A stretch of DNA of 40,789 nucleotides, from assembly GCA_002171515.1 (NCBI GenBank), contig NHEP01000154.1, positions 1 through 40,789 of the forward strand. The letters run 5' to 3'. Position numbers and translations under genes: made by a program. Positions 8,007 to 16,020 of this stretch are shown piece after piece. The notes under the pieces are model-generated. The model was not told the DNA's origin. It did not search any database and saw only the letters and a program-made list of their open reading frames with translations. This DNA is from a bacterium TMED88. GTDB lineage: Bacteria > Myxococcota_A > UBA9160 > UBA4427. The first letter of the stretch is position 1, and every line of letters begins with the position of its first letter.

Positions 8007-9184
8007 TCACAAAACGTGATGAGATTGATCTGCTCGACCCCGACTTCTACGCCGGTGTCCCGCATCCCGCATATCGTTGGATGCGTGAAAACGAACCGAT
8101 CTTCCGGGACAAGAAGAATGGCCTCTGGGGCGTCGCGACGATGAAGGACATCCGGAAGGTCGAGAGGATGTCGGATGTATTCATTAGCTCGAAGGGCTAC
8201 CGTTCCGTCGACCATCCCGCCGAAGACTCGATGATCAAGAAAGACGATCCCGACCACGTCGAGCAGCGCAAGCTGATCTCGGCGCGTTTTACACCTCGTG
8301 CTGTCAGTTATCGCGAGGAAGAGATCCGAGGGATTGTCGTTCGCTGCATCGATCGAATTCGAAAACGCGGCGAGGCTGAGATCGTGAACTCACTTGGGGC
8401 TCGCATCCCCGCCACGCTCACCTGTCGACTTATCGGCTTTTCCGATTCGCAGTGGAGCCTGCTCGATGATTGGTCTTCGAAGTTGATGCGCGTCGATCGC
8501 CTTCCGTTCGAACCGCGCCTCATGAACGATTCGGCTCAGGCCTTCGCCGACCTGGGCGAAACCGCATTCGAGCTCTACAAGAACAGGCGAGAAGATCCGC
8601 GCGACGACCTGATGTCCGTCTGGGCGCATTCCCAGCTTGGGGGGGAACCGATGGCCTTCGAGACCATCCTCTGGGAGCTCGGCCTCGTGGTTCCTGGTGG
8701 AGTGGACACGACCCGAACGACGATCGCGCGATCCTTGATTCTGCTTTCCAATCGTCCCGATCTGTGGGCCCAGATGGCGAACGACCCGAGCCGAATTCCG
8801 GGCGCCGTCGAGGAACTCCTCCGCTTCATCACGCCGCTCAACAACATGTTTCGAACGGCTGCTCGCGATGTGGAACTCGGCGGGCAAGAGATCGCCGCGG
8901 GCGATCGGCTATGCCTGCTCTATCCCTCAGCGAATCGCGATGAGAGCGTCTTCTGGGACCCCGACGAGGTCCGCTTCGACCGCTCGCCCAATCCCCATGT
9001 CGCCTTCGGCTTAGGGGCGCACTTTTGTCTCGGTGCCAACCTCGCAAGGATCACCCTGCGGGTTTTCTTCGAGGAGATGACGAAACGCGTCGATAGGCTT
9101 AGGCCGATCGCGCCCCCAGAGTATGAGCCGAATGTGTTCATTAAAGGTGTCCGTCGTTTCGACGTCTCGTTCGAATCCATCTAG
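8003..9184 (+). CDS. Cytochrome P450 (complete)
   Basis: A 393-residue P450 that starts at the ATG at 8003, four bases into the SDR stop (ATGA). Motifs: DDPDHVEQRKLISARFTPRA in the C-helix (81-100), I-helix PGGVDTT (231-237, with Asp235-Thr236 as the acid/alcohol pair), K-helix EELLR (270-274), and heme loop FGLGAHFCLG (335-344) with Cys342. The GG before the acid departs from the more common AGxET. Overall it resembles actinobacterial and proteobacterial P450s for steroids or terpenoids, but I cannot assign a CYP family. It is the last gene of the rightward operon. Redox partners are not encoded nearby. Confidence 0.93.
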   Translation: MITKRDEIDLLDPDFYAGVPHPAYRWMRENEPIFRDKKNGLWGVATMKDIRKVERMSDVFISSKGYRSVDHPAEDSMIKKDDPDHVEQRKLISARFTPRAVSYREEEIRGIVVRCIDRIRKRGEAEIVNSLGARIPATLTCRLIGFSDSQWSLLDDWSSKLMRVDRLPFEPRLMNDSAQAFADLGETAFELYKNRREDPRDDLMSVWAHSQLGGEPMAFETILWELGLVVPGGVDTTRTTIARSLILLSNRPDLWAQMANDPSRIPGAVEELLRFITPLNNMFRTAARDVELGGQEIAAGDRLCLLYPSANRDESVFWDPDEVRFDRSPNPHVAFGLGAHFCLGANLARITLRVFFEEMTKRVDRLRPIAPPEYEPNVFIKGVRRFDVSFESI

Positions 9185-9504
9185 AGAAAGGTGCAGGCTA
9201 CGGCAAGCGGCTGATTGAGTGGTCGGGCCGCTGCGGGTGACGCGTCATGATGCGCAAAGGCACAGTGTGCCTGCGCTGAACCGTCACGATCCGCGATTGC
9301 GCACGCTTTGATCCGCTGACCAAGCGGAGACTCGCTGCCCCGAGCCCGCTCAGGCGCTCTCTCTTCGGCTGGCGATGACCTCGCCCGAGCAGCCGAGTCT
9401 GCTTTAGACGTTTGGGGCTCCCGGTATGCTGCTCGCAGTCTCTGACCGGTGCCGCACATCCTGATGCTGCCTCAATTCTCCAGGGAGAGCCTCGGCGCTG
9501 CTGT
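9185..9504. other. Intergenic stretch between convergent genes
   Basis: These 320 bp lie between the 3' ends of the P450 (+) and the IPTL-CTERM gene (-). I see no convincing gene. A minus-strand reading of 92 codons (9181-9459) is rich in Ala, Arg and Pro, has no ribosome site and no recognisable domain. No stem-loop followed by a T run is evident. Confidence 0.5.
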
Positions 9505-10164
9505 TTATGCGGCGGATGACCTCGCAGGGCGAAGGACCGTCACGATTCCGGCGGTGAGCACCAGCAGTCCCAGAGTCACCATGCCCCACTCGGAGAGAGT
9601 CGGGACGGGGGGTGCGGCGGGCGCATAGGTGTAGGTGGTTTGCACCTGCCCACCGTTGGCGTCGAACGCTTCGGTGATGACGATGGTTTTGGCTCCGACG
9701 TCGATCGCTGCACCCGGAGCGCCGAAAGCACCCGATGCCCCGGTCGGGGGCCAGGCTGCAACGTTTGGATCGATCAAAGCGCAAATCAGCGGGCCGATCG
9801 TGGCATCCAACGGGCTGCAACTGACTGTGCCGCTCGCGGTCGAAGTCGTCATCGCGCCGCCCGCCGTGAACGCGCCCGCTTGTCCCCAGCCAGAGATGTT
9901 GAGCTGGGCTGCCGGCGGGAGAGCGGAAATGGCGATCTCGATCTGCCAGTCGGGTAACGTGAAATCATACGTTCGGGCGATCTCGTCGATGGTGCCCGAA
10001 CCCTCCAGGGGCAGAGCGGGGGTGTACGTTGAGGTCGACGGAAAAGCCCCACCGGCGGCCACAGACGATACCAGCGTAAATGTAACGGCCTCCGGGGCGG
10101 CTGAGGCCGTCCCCGCCCATAACAGCGCGAGCGCGCTGATGAAGAGCGTTTGTGCAAGTCTCAT
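9505..10164 (-). CDS. IPTL-CTERM sorted surface/exported protein
   Basis: A 219-residue exported protein. Residues 1-22 form a Sec signal peptide ending ASA. The body is rich in Ala, Gly, Thr and Pro and predicted to be beta-rich, with no domain I recognise. The C-terminus has the hallmark VPTLSEWGM (187-195), a hydrophobic helix (MVTLGLLVLTAGIVTVL), then a short basic tail (RPARSS). This is the IPTL-CTERM sorting signal, which in known genomes is processed by the exosortase XrtH. No exosortase gene is in the window, so the processing enzyme must be elsewhere. GGGAG five bases before the ATG supports the start. Function beyond surface localisation or secretion is unknown. Confidence 0.85.
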   Translation of the reverse strand: MRLAQTLFISALALLWAGTASAAPEAVTFTLVSSVAAGGAFPSTSTYTPALPLEGSGTIDEIARTYDFTLPDWQIEIAISALPPAAQLNISGWGQAGAFTAGGAMTTSTASGTVSCSPLDATIGPLICALIDPNVAAWPPTGASGAFGAPGAAIDVGAKTIVITEAFDANGGQVQTTYTYAPAAPPVPTLSEWGMVTLGLLVLTAGIVTVLRPARSSAA

Positions 10165-10378
10165 CTTTTCTCCCTCATCTATCTATTTGATTCTGATGAG
10201 AATCATCCGTGCCGGCGCGCTGTATGAAGTTCAGGCGTCCAGTCGGTCGTAAGTGCGAGGCCCATTTTACAGGCGGCGGGGGGGGGCAGGTCAAGCAGTG
10301 AATGGGCCCCGAACGCCAAGGCCGGGTGAGGCCCCATTGCGCGACGTGCGCGGTTTGGGTCTCAAGTGCTTGTTATTG

Positions 10379-10554
10379 CTAGGTTTTTGATCGGCGCGGC
10401 GAGCTGAGGGGTCCCGCCTTGTTCACGTCGACAATCGCGATGCTCGCACCCTCGGGCGTAAGCTGGCGCGCATAAGTGTCGCCGATTCCCTGCGCCCCCC
10501 CGTGATGAAGGCGACCTGACCATTGCAGCGCGCGCCGCGCCCGGCCTCAGCCAT
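10379..10554 (-). pseudogene. Broken N-terminal fragment of an SDR
   Basis: From the ATG at 10554 the minus strand reads GQVAFITGG, then changes frame in a run of seven G (forward C, 10495-10501), and continues as AQGIGDTYARQLTPEGASIA and IVDVNKAG before a TAG at 10379-10381. The two frames join into an SDR nucleotide-binding start (ITGGAQGIG, then the Asp at the end of strand 2). One G is missing from the run, and the gene stops after about 46 codons where a full SDR has about 250. Its start overlaps the stop of the upstream SDR, so it was once the next gene of that operon. The single-base loss could be a sequencing error, but the truncation cannot be. Confidence 0.75.
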
Positions 10555-11362
10555 GCTTGTCCTCCTGGATCGCGCCCGCCATAGCCTCGGCCATGCCCAT
10601 GTTCATCGCCGCAGTTGCGCCCCCGTCGTTGAAGAGCTCGGCGCCTGTCAGGTAGGCGGCCTCGACGCTATTCAGAAAGAGCAGGGCGTGGGCCTGTTCT
10701 TCTGCCGTGCTGCGTCGCCCGATGGGACAAGGCAAGGCGGCGAGCTGGTCGCCGACCGTTTTCTCAAAGTCCGGCATCATGGGCGTCTCGGTCATGCCGG
10801 GGCATAGCGTGTTGATCCGCAGTCCCCGCTGCGCGAGCACGGGCGTTTGTACGAAAACCCAGCTCGTGAGGGCTTGTTTGCTGAACGAGTAACCATCGCC
10901 GACCGCTTCGGCGTGCGCCTCGCACCAGGCGATGCCCTCGTCGATGGAGTCCGTCGCGTGGAGCGATTTATGCAGGCCCCAGGCTTCCTTCCAAGCAAAA
11001 CCCGCGACAGAGGAAATGACCGCGACTGCACTGCCCTCGGCCATGTGGGGAAGCGCGCTTTCGACGACGTGTCGGGTGCCGAGGAAGTTGACGGCCATGA
11101 CGCGCAGGGGTGGGTGCGTCTGTGCCAGGCCCGCGCAGCAGAAGAGGGCGTCGATTGGGCCGCCGATGTCGGCGATCGCTGATTCGATCTGCGACGGGTC
11201 GCTGAGATCGCATTGTGAGGCGCTCATGACATCGGCTCGGATGGGCGCGATGTCGATTGCATGGACTTCGGCGCCCGCCGCCCGCAGTAGGGCCGTCGTG
11301 GCTTCGCCCATGCCCGAAGCAGCCCCCGTGACAACCGTTCGCCGGCCTTGATAACTCTGCAT
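10547..11362 (-). CDS. Short-chain dehydrogenase, 3-alpha-hydroxysteroid dehydrogenase-like
   Basis: A 271-residue SDR: TGAASGMG (12-19), CCAG (75-78) in place of NNAG, Ser118 in VISSVAG, Tyr158 and Lys162 in GYSFSKQAL, then LCPGMTETPM. About 35 residues (122-156) separate the Ser strand from the Tyr helix; such an insertion is known in 3-alpha-HSD/carbonyl reductase of Comamonas, which also has this short overall form. Steroid activity is therefore plausible but inferred. The reading extends to 11392, but the ATG at 11362 has AAGGAG at 11372-11377 (9-nt spacing) and gives the normal SDR N-terminus. It is followed by a broken second SDR whose start overlaps its stop. Confidence 0.9.
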   Translation of the reverse strand: MQSYQGRRTVVTGAASGMGEATTALLRAAGAEVHAIDIAPIRADVMSASQCDLSDPSQIESAIADIGGPIDALFCCAGLAQTHPPLRVMAVNFLGTRHVVESALPHMAEGSAVAVISSVAGFAWKEAWGLHKSLHATDSIDEGIAWCEAHAEAVGDGYSFSKQALTSWVFVQTPVLAQRGLRINTLCPGMTETPMMPDFEKTVGDQLAALPCPIGRRSTAEEQAHALLFLNSVEAAYLTGAELFNDGGATAAMNMGMAEAMAGAIQEDKHG

Positions 11363-11371
11363 CTTCTCGTT

Positions 11372-11377
11372 CTCCTT
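11372..11377 (-). promoter_or_regulatory. Ribosome binding site deciding the SDR start
   Basis: AAGGAG on the minus strand, nine bases before the ATG at 11362. It favours this start over the upstream in-frame ATG at 11392, which has no comparable site. Confidence 0.6.
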
Positions 11378-11434
11378 GGTGGATTCGAACATTCCCGACG
11401 CTCTGGTTCTGAGCCTTAATTTCGGCTTGGCGCT

Positions 11435-12343
11435 CTAATCGCCCTTGGAGGCCTTTCGTTCGGAGATTGACCTCAACTCGTCGAATGTGAGTTCACCATC
11501 GAAAAGTGCCCTCAGGGCTCGACCAAAAGGTCTTCGAGGCCAGCGTGGATCATCGACGAGCCGCTCTTGGCTCTTCACAGTGCCGTCGGCTTCGAAGGTG
11601 TAGCTGCGGTATCCCGGAGGAAGCCAAGTGTTTTTGACGAGATCGAAGTTGTTCTTGAATGAGGGGGCGACATGAATCGTGCGGCCCATGAATTCGTAGG
11701 TATCCGGTGCATGGGTATGACCGGCCCCCACGCCACGGACGGACGGTAAGTCGCGGAGAAGCTCGGCCCACTCCGCGTTGTAGGCCTCGGCATTCAGCAT
11801 GCCGATCGGACACCCCGGCGGATGATGGACCCAAATGAAGACGTGGTCGGCCTCGACTTGAGAGACCATATCGCGTATCCAAGCCGCTTCGGCCGCGCCG
11901 AGATGCCCATCGCTATGGAGTCGGTCCGCGTAATTCGGCGGGTCGACGGCTCGCCCGGTTTTGTCGATTACGAGGTTGCCTGCGCTGGAGTCCACGAACA
12001 AAAAAGCCCAGCCCTTCATCTTGATGACTCGGGATGTCGAGACCGAGGGTCTCCCCATCGAGGCGGCAAAAGCCGCATCTTGGTCGTGATTGCCGGGAAT
12101 CACGTTGACGGGGCCGGGGAGGCGGGAGAAGGCTTCGGCGGCTTTCTGGTATTGGGGTAGGCGGCCGTGGTCCGCCACATCACCGGTCACGACAACGAGG
12201 TCGAGGTTCTCGTGTTTACCGATATGGTCGAAAACGGCTTCGAAGGCTTCGTCTGTGTTGTAGGCCACGCCGCCTTCAGGCTCGGCGCCATCTTCGAGGA
12301 AATGGGTGTCGGATAGCTGCACGATGCGAATCGGGTCATTCAT
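11435..12343 (-). CDS. Calcineurin-like metallophosphoesterase (CpdA-type)
   Basis: A 302-residue class III phosphodiesterase-type protein. All five metal-binding blocks are visible: SDTHF (Asp12, His14), TGDVADHG (Asp55), PGNHDQ (Asn85, His86), VHHPPG (His173-His174) and GHTHAPD (His209, His211). This is the layout of CpdA/Icc-like and related cyclic-nucleotide or phospholipid phosphodiesterases; the substrate cannot be chosen from sequence. No signal peptide or membrane segment, so cytoplasmic. The reading extends 22 codons upstream to 12409, but the ATG at 12343 has GGGAG six bases before it and begins right at the first strand. It lies 72 bp upstream of the SDR, same strand, so co-transcription is possible. 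Confidence 0.9.
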   Translation of the reverse strand: MNDPIRIVQLSDTHFLEDGAEPEGGVAYNTDEAFEAVFDHIGKHENLDLVVVTGDVADHGRLPQYQKAAEAFSRLPGPVNVIPGNHDQDAAFAASMGRPSVSTSRVIKMKGWAFLFVDSSAGNLVIDKTGRAVDPPNYADRLHSDGHLGAAEAAWIRDMVSQVEADHVFIWVHHPPGCPIGMLNAEAYNAEWAELLRDLPSVRGVGAGHTHAPDTYEFMGRTIHVAPSFKNNFDLVKNTWLPPGYRSYTFEADGTVKSQERLVDDPRWPRRPFGRALRALFDGELTFDELRSISERKASKGD

Positions 12344-12629
12344 GGAACACTCCCACCTCCGAAAAAGGTTTCTAGGCTCCGCAAGGCTGGGCTTCGACGG
12401 AGCGGCCACTTTCCTTGACTCAACAATAGACCATTGGAGGAGCGTCTAGGCATAGCGGGTGCGGAGAACGCGCGAGGAGGTGGCTTGGTTTCTCTCTTCT
12501 TGGGACGCAAGGTGAAGTGTTCGAATCGGGCCATTGACTGGTAGGATGTTAAGGGCCGAAATAGGCGCCTTTTTATCCACCAGGCGGGGCGGGTTATTCG
12601 CTTCCAAGAGAACGGACAGGGCAGGAGAT

Positions 12630-13679
12630 ATGTTGAAAAATACCGTGCTTTGTCGGCATACCGACTTCAGGATTCTGTTCGCTCTTTTTTTATTGGCCGT
12701 CATCGCACCACAGCTCAGTTGCAGCGGAGATCAGTCGCAATCGTCATTGGGCGAACCGAAGGGCTGTCAATCCTCCGGGCCGCCTCCATTCGACCTCGTC
12801 CTTTGGCATGAGGGATTTTCAAGCGGCAAGAGCATTTCGGTCGCGGAACTGAGTGTTTACCTCGGCACCATTCTCGAATTCGCTGAGCAAAATAATGTTC
12901 AGACGGTCTTTGTGACTGCGCCTGCCTTCGGGCCGGATGACCCGGCCGAAATCACCAACGCCTTAAGGGGATTTGTCGAATCTCTTGTCGCCCAAGGCAT
13001 TGGGATCGGGATTCAATTTGGTCTCAGTGGTGATATCTCCGATACAAGCTGGTTTGACTACAGCTCTGTCAGCGCCGTCGTGGGCCCTCATGCGTATGTG
13101 CTCGGCTTGGACTCCGAGAATTACTCGGACGGCTCGTCGTCCATTAAAGCGTCCAATACGATGAATTTGATCAACTTCTTGAAAACTCAGATTGACGGCG
13201 CAGGAGCACGACAGCCCGACCAGATCATTGTGGCAGGAACGGCCGGGTACAACCCCGCTGATGGCTGGGCGCCGCCGCTGGTGAATTTTTATGAGTACTA
13301 TTCTTCTCCGTCTGCCCTGAACGGTGTCCTGGCGAGTAACGTCAATCAGCCGGGTACAGCTTTTGATGCGTGCTTGGATCAGAGTTTGCTGAAGAATCCG
13401 ACCGCATCGGGTGGGGGCATCGGGAGCGAAACGGTGCCCGGTTGGCCCGCCTTCAGTTTCGAGCAGGCAGGCTCAGCGTGTCTCGCAGCTTCTATCCAGC
13501 CCGCTGGGATCTGCGGTTCTTTCGATATCTTCGGCGAGTGGTCTTTTGATTGCGTCTTGCAGTTTATGACGCTCTTCAAGGAGCAGTACTACACGGAGTC
13601 CGACAGGCCCACTTTTGTGCTTTATCAGTCGGATTATCTGCCCTGCTCGTGGTTGGATAACGGCTGCCCGAATCCATAA
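12630..13679 (+). CDS. Orphan lipoprotein, possible TIM-barrel hydrolase
   Basis: The likely product is 349 residues, starting at the ATG at 12630. Residues 1-30 form a lipoprotein signal peptide with lipobox QLSC and acyl-Cys31 in front of a Ser/Gln-rich linker. The mature part begins with a strand (FDLVLWHEGF) and alternates predicted strands and helices (QTVFVTAPAF; GIGIGIQFGLSGD; AVVGPHAYVLGLDSEN), which suggests a TIM barrel as in secreted glycosidases. I recognise no family. Eight or more Cys in the mature part may form disulfides. A longer reading starting at TTG 12534 would bury the signal peptide, so I reject it. It is transcribed divergently from the phosphoesterase gene. Confidence 0.7.
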   Translation: MLKNTVLCRHTDFRILFALFLLAVIAPQLSCSGDQSQSSLGEPKGCQSSGPPPFDLVLWHEGFSSGKSISVAELSVYLGTILEFAEQNNVQTVFVTAPAFGPDDPAEITNALRGFVESLVAQGIGIGIQFGLSGDISDTSWFDYSSVSAVVGPHAYVLGLDSENYSDGSSSIKASNTMNLINFLKTQIDGAGARQPDQIIVAGTAGYNPADGWAPPLVNFYEYYSSPSALNGVLASNVNQPGTAFDACLDQSLLKNPTASGGGIGSETVPGWPAFSFEQAGSACLAASIQPAGICGSFDIFGEWSFDCVLQFMTLFKEQYYTESDRPTFVLYQSDYLPCSWLDNGCPNP

Positions 13680-13840
13680 CGCGCGTTGCGAAGACTCAGG
13701 TTCTTCAAGGCGATTCTCGCGGCGGCCTCTTTGACTACGTCGGAGGGGGCGGGGGTCGTTCAAAGGTCGACGGGATCATCCGTCCGAGGACTGTTTGCTT
13801 TGGGTAGGGGAATGAGTCAGAGATCCTCTATTCTCTTCGC

Positions 13841-14401
13841 GTGAAGACGACCCGACGCGAAATGCTCTATGCCAGCGGTATCGGCCTGCTGAGTTTTGCG
13901 CTGGGAGACGGGCATGTTCTGCTCTCGCCCCGGGCCGCTCGCGCGGCGGGCGTCAAACCTCGGGTCCTCTCTGCGCGAGAGGAAGAAACCCTGGCAGCCC
14001 TCGGTGAGCGACTGGTGCCGGGGAGTCGTGAGTCCGGAGTTTCCCTCTATGTTGATCAGCAATTGGCCGTTTCTCTGGAAGACTGCATGCTGATGATTCA
14101 GTACTTGGGGGTAGATCCCCCGTTCACACCCTTCTATCGGACGGGTCTCTCTGCGATCAATGCATGGGCCGAGTCTCGCCATGGCGAAAAATTTTCTGAG
14201 CTCAGCGATACTCAGGCGGAATCTCTCATCGACGACTTGTCGAACGAAAAATTGGAGGGCTGGGAAGGGCCACCCCAGGGTCTGTTCTACTTTGTCGTTC
14301 GCAATGATGCCTGTGATGTTCAGTACGGCACCCAAGAAGGGTTTGCTCGCTTGAACGTGCCGTACGCGGCTCATATCGTGCCGCCGTCAGAGTGGGGCTG
14401 A
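13841..14401 (+). CDS. Gluconate 2-dehydrogenase subunit 3-like protein, Tat signal
   Basis: A 186-residue small subunit starting at GTG. The N-terminus TTRREMLYASGIGLLSF has the twin-arginine motif at 5-6 and an Ala-rich cleavage region near residue 36 (AARAAG). The mature part starts with LSAREEETLAALGERLVPGS, the usual opening of the gluconate 2-dehydrogenase subunit 3 family, and ends in NVPYAAHIVPP. In known complexes this subunit carries the Tat signal and exports the flavoprotein subunit by hitch-hiking. The next gene, one base away, is exactly such a flavoprotein without its own signal. No clear ribosome site precedes the GTG, but later starts lose the twin Arg. Confidence 0.87.
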   Translation: MKTTRREMLYASGIGLLSFALGDGHVLLSPRAARAAGVKPRVLSAREEETLAALGERLVPGSRESGVSLYVDQQLAVSLEDCMLMIQYLGVDPPFTPFYRTGLSAINAWAESRHGEKFSELSDTQAESLIDDLSNEKLEGWEGPPQGLFYFVVRNDACDVQYGTQEGFARLNVPYAAHIVPPSEWG

Positions 14402-14402
14402 G

Positions 14403-15986
14403 ATGACGCTGCCCAAGGACAAGGTCGACGTGGTGATCGTCGGCTCGGGTTCGGCTGGGTCCCACTTTGCTGCCCGCCTTTCGAAGGCGGGGCGACGGGT
14501 GGTCGCCCTCGAGGCGGGCCCCGATATCCGAACGGAGCAGATGGTGAGTTCCATGCTCTGGGCCCGTCGGCTTAAATGGAAAGGGGCCCCTGTTCTTGAG
14601 ACCGGTCCGCAGCCCATTGGATACGTGTTTAACGCCGGCTGGGGCGTTGGCGGCGCGTCGATTCATCATTATGCGGTCTGGCCGCGCATGCATGAGAACG
14701 ACTTTCGCGTTCGCTCGCTCTACGGGCGAGGACTGGACTGGCCGATCGGCTATTCGGATCTACAACCGTATTACGACCGCGTTCAGAAAGAATGCGGTCT
14801 ATCCGGCGACTCCAAGGCAGAGGTATGGCGGCCCGCGGGTGAGCCTTATCCAATGGGTCCGGTGGCCAGTGCCAATCAGGGTCGAGTCGTTCGGAAGGGC
14901 TTCGAATCGCTGGGCATGAAGGTGGCCCCGCTCCCGATGGCGATCGCGACAAAAACCTATAAGGGGCGCCCGTCTTGTATTTGGGATGGCTGGTGTGATG
15001 CGGGTTGCCCGACAGGCGCATTAGCGAACGCACTATCCGTGCATTGGCCGGAAGCGCTCGCCGCAGGCGCGACCCTGCACCCGAATCATCAGGTCGTGCG
15101 CGTTTTGACCGAGTCCAAGGGAACTCGCGCGAGTGGAGTGGAGGTCGTGACGCCCGACGGAACGCGGACGCTGGTGATGGCGGACGTCGTCGTGCTGGCC
15201 GCCAATACGGTCCAGAATGCAAGGATTCTCCTGGCCAGTGCATCACCCGAGCATCCCCATGGCGTGGGCAATGCGAGCGGAACATTGGGGCAGTTTGTCA
15301 CGACGCATCTGGCGGCCCCTATTTTCGGCCTGCACCCCGATAAGACGAATCCTTGGTTTGGCGCTTTTGGGGGACAATTCCTGAATCAGGAGCACTACGA
15401 CGAGAAGGAAAATTTTTCGGAGCAGGGCGCCTTTGGCAGTTACCAATGGATGATCGCTCAGGCGATGAAGCCCAATGGACTATTGGGGATGGCGCCGAGT
15501 CGTCCAGATTTGCGTGGATCGGCATTAAAGCGCTTTATGGAGCGATCCACTGAACATATGATCACCATGACTGGGGTCGTTGAGGATCTTCCCTTGGCTC
15601 AAAACCGAGTCACGCTGAATGGGAAGAAAGATGACTGGGGGGTGCCTCTGGCAACAGTCGAGCACGCATCGAGCCCAGAATCCTTGGCGCTTTGGCAAGC
15701 GGCCGTAGATGAGGGGCTGAAGGTTTTTCGCGCGACGGGAGCGGATGAAGTCTGGAATGCGCCCCGGGCCCCGATGCACATTATGGGAGGGACCATCATG
15801 GGCACAGGGCCAAACAATTCTGTTGCGGATGCCTATGGGGCAGTTCATGAAGTCCCTAACTTGATACTGGGGGGAGCGGGCTTGTTTCCCACCTCGGGCG
15901 GAGTCAATCCGACCTTTACCATTCAGGCGCTCGTCTCAATGGCGTGCGATCGGATGACGGGCGAGGCCCCGCCACCGTCCGCCTAA
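14403..15986 (+). CDS. GMC-family FAD dehydrogenase (gluconate/sugar dehydrogenase large subunit type)
   Basis: A 527-residue flavoprotein. The FAD Rossmann motif is GSGSAGSHFAARLSKAG (14-30) with the acid Glu37 in VVALEAGPD. The GMC signature GWGVGGASIHHY follows at 79-90, and the C-terminal catalytic region has MHIMGGTIMG and FPTSGGVNPT with the His/Asn pair. Cys192, Cys198 and Cys202 in CIWDGWCDAGCPTGA have C-x5-C-x3-C spacing before P-x-G-A, which matches what I recall for the 3Fe-4S ligands of FAD glucose dehydrogenase alpha subunits. With the upstream Tat subunit it should form a periplasmic dehydrogenase of a sugar, alcohol or sterol. The multiheme cytochrome subunit usually found next to these genes is missing here. 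Confidence 0.9.
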   Translation: MTLPKDKVDVVIVGSGSAGSHFAARLSKAGRRVVALEAGPDIRTEQMVSSMLWARRLKWKGAPVLETGPQPIGYVFNAGWGVGGASIHHYAVWPRMHENDFRVRSLYGRGLDWPIGYSDLQPYYDRVQKECGLSGDSKAEVWRPAGEPYPMGPVASANQGRVVRKGFESLGMKVAPLPMAIATKTYKGRPSCIWDGWCDAGCPTGALANALSVHWPEALAAGATLHPNHQVVRVLTESKGTRASGVEVVTPDGTRTLVMADVVVLAANTVQNARILLASASPEHPHGVGNASGTLGQFVTTHLAAPIFGLHPDKTNPWFGAFGGQFLNQEHYDEKENFSEQGAFGSYQWMIAQAMKPNGLLGMAPSRPDLRGSALKRFMERSTEHMITMTGVVEDLPLAQNRVTLNGKKDDWGVPLATVEHASSPESLALWQAAVDEGLKVFRATGADEVWNAPRAPMHIMGGTIMGTGPNNSVADAYGAVHEVPNLILGGAGLFPTSGGVNPTFTIQALVSMACDRMTGEAPPPSA

Positions 15987-16020
15987 CAGTCGCAATCATG
16001 ATGTGGAGCCGGGCTTGAGG

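Noticed and set aside
9181..9459. A 92-codon minus-strand reading in the gap after the P450
   Set aside because: Ala/Arg/Pro-rich, no ribosome site, no domain, overlaps the P450 3' end; typical chance reading in GC-rich DNA.
10278..10286. Run of nine G in the gap upstream of the IPTL-CTERM gene
   Set aside because: Could be a phase-variable tract, but it lies over 100 bp upstream of the gene with no promoter boxes around it; I see no support for a switch.
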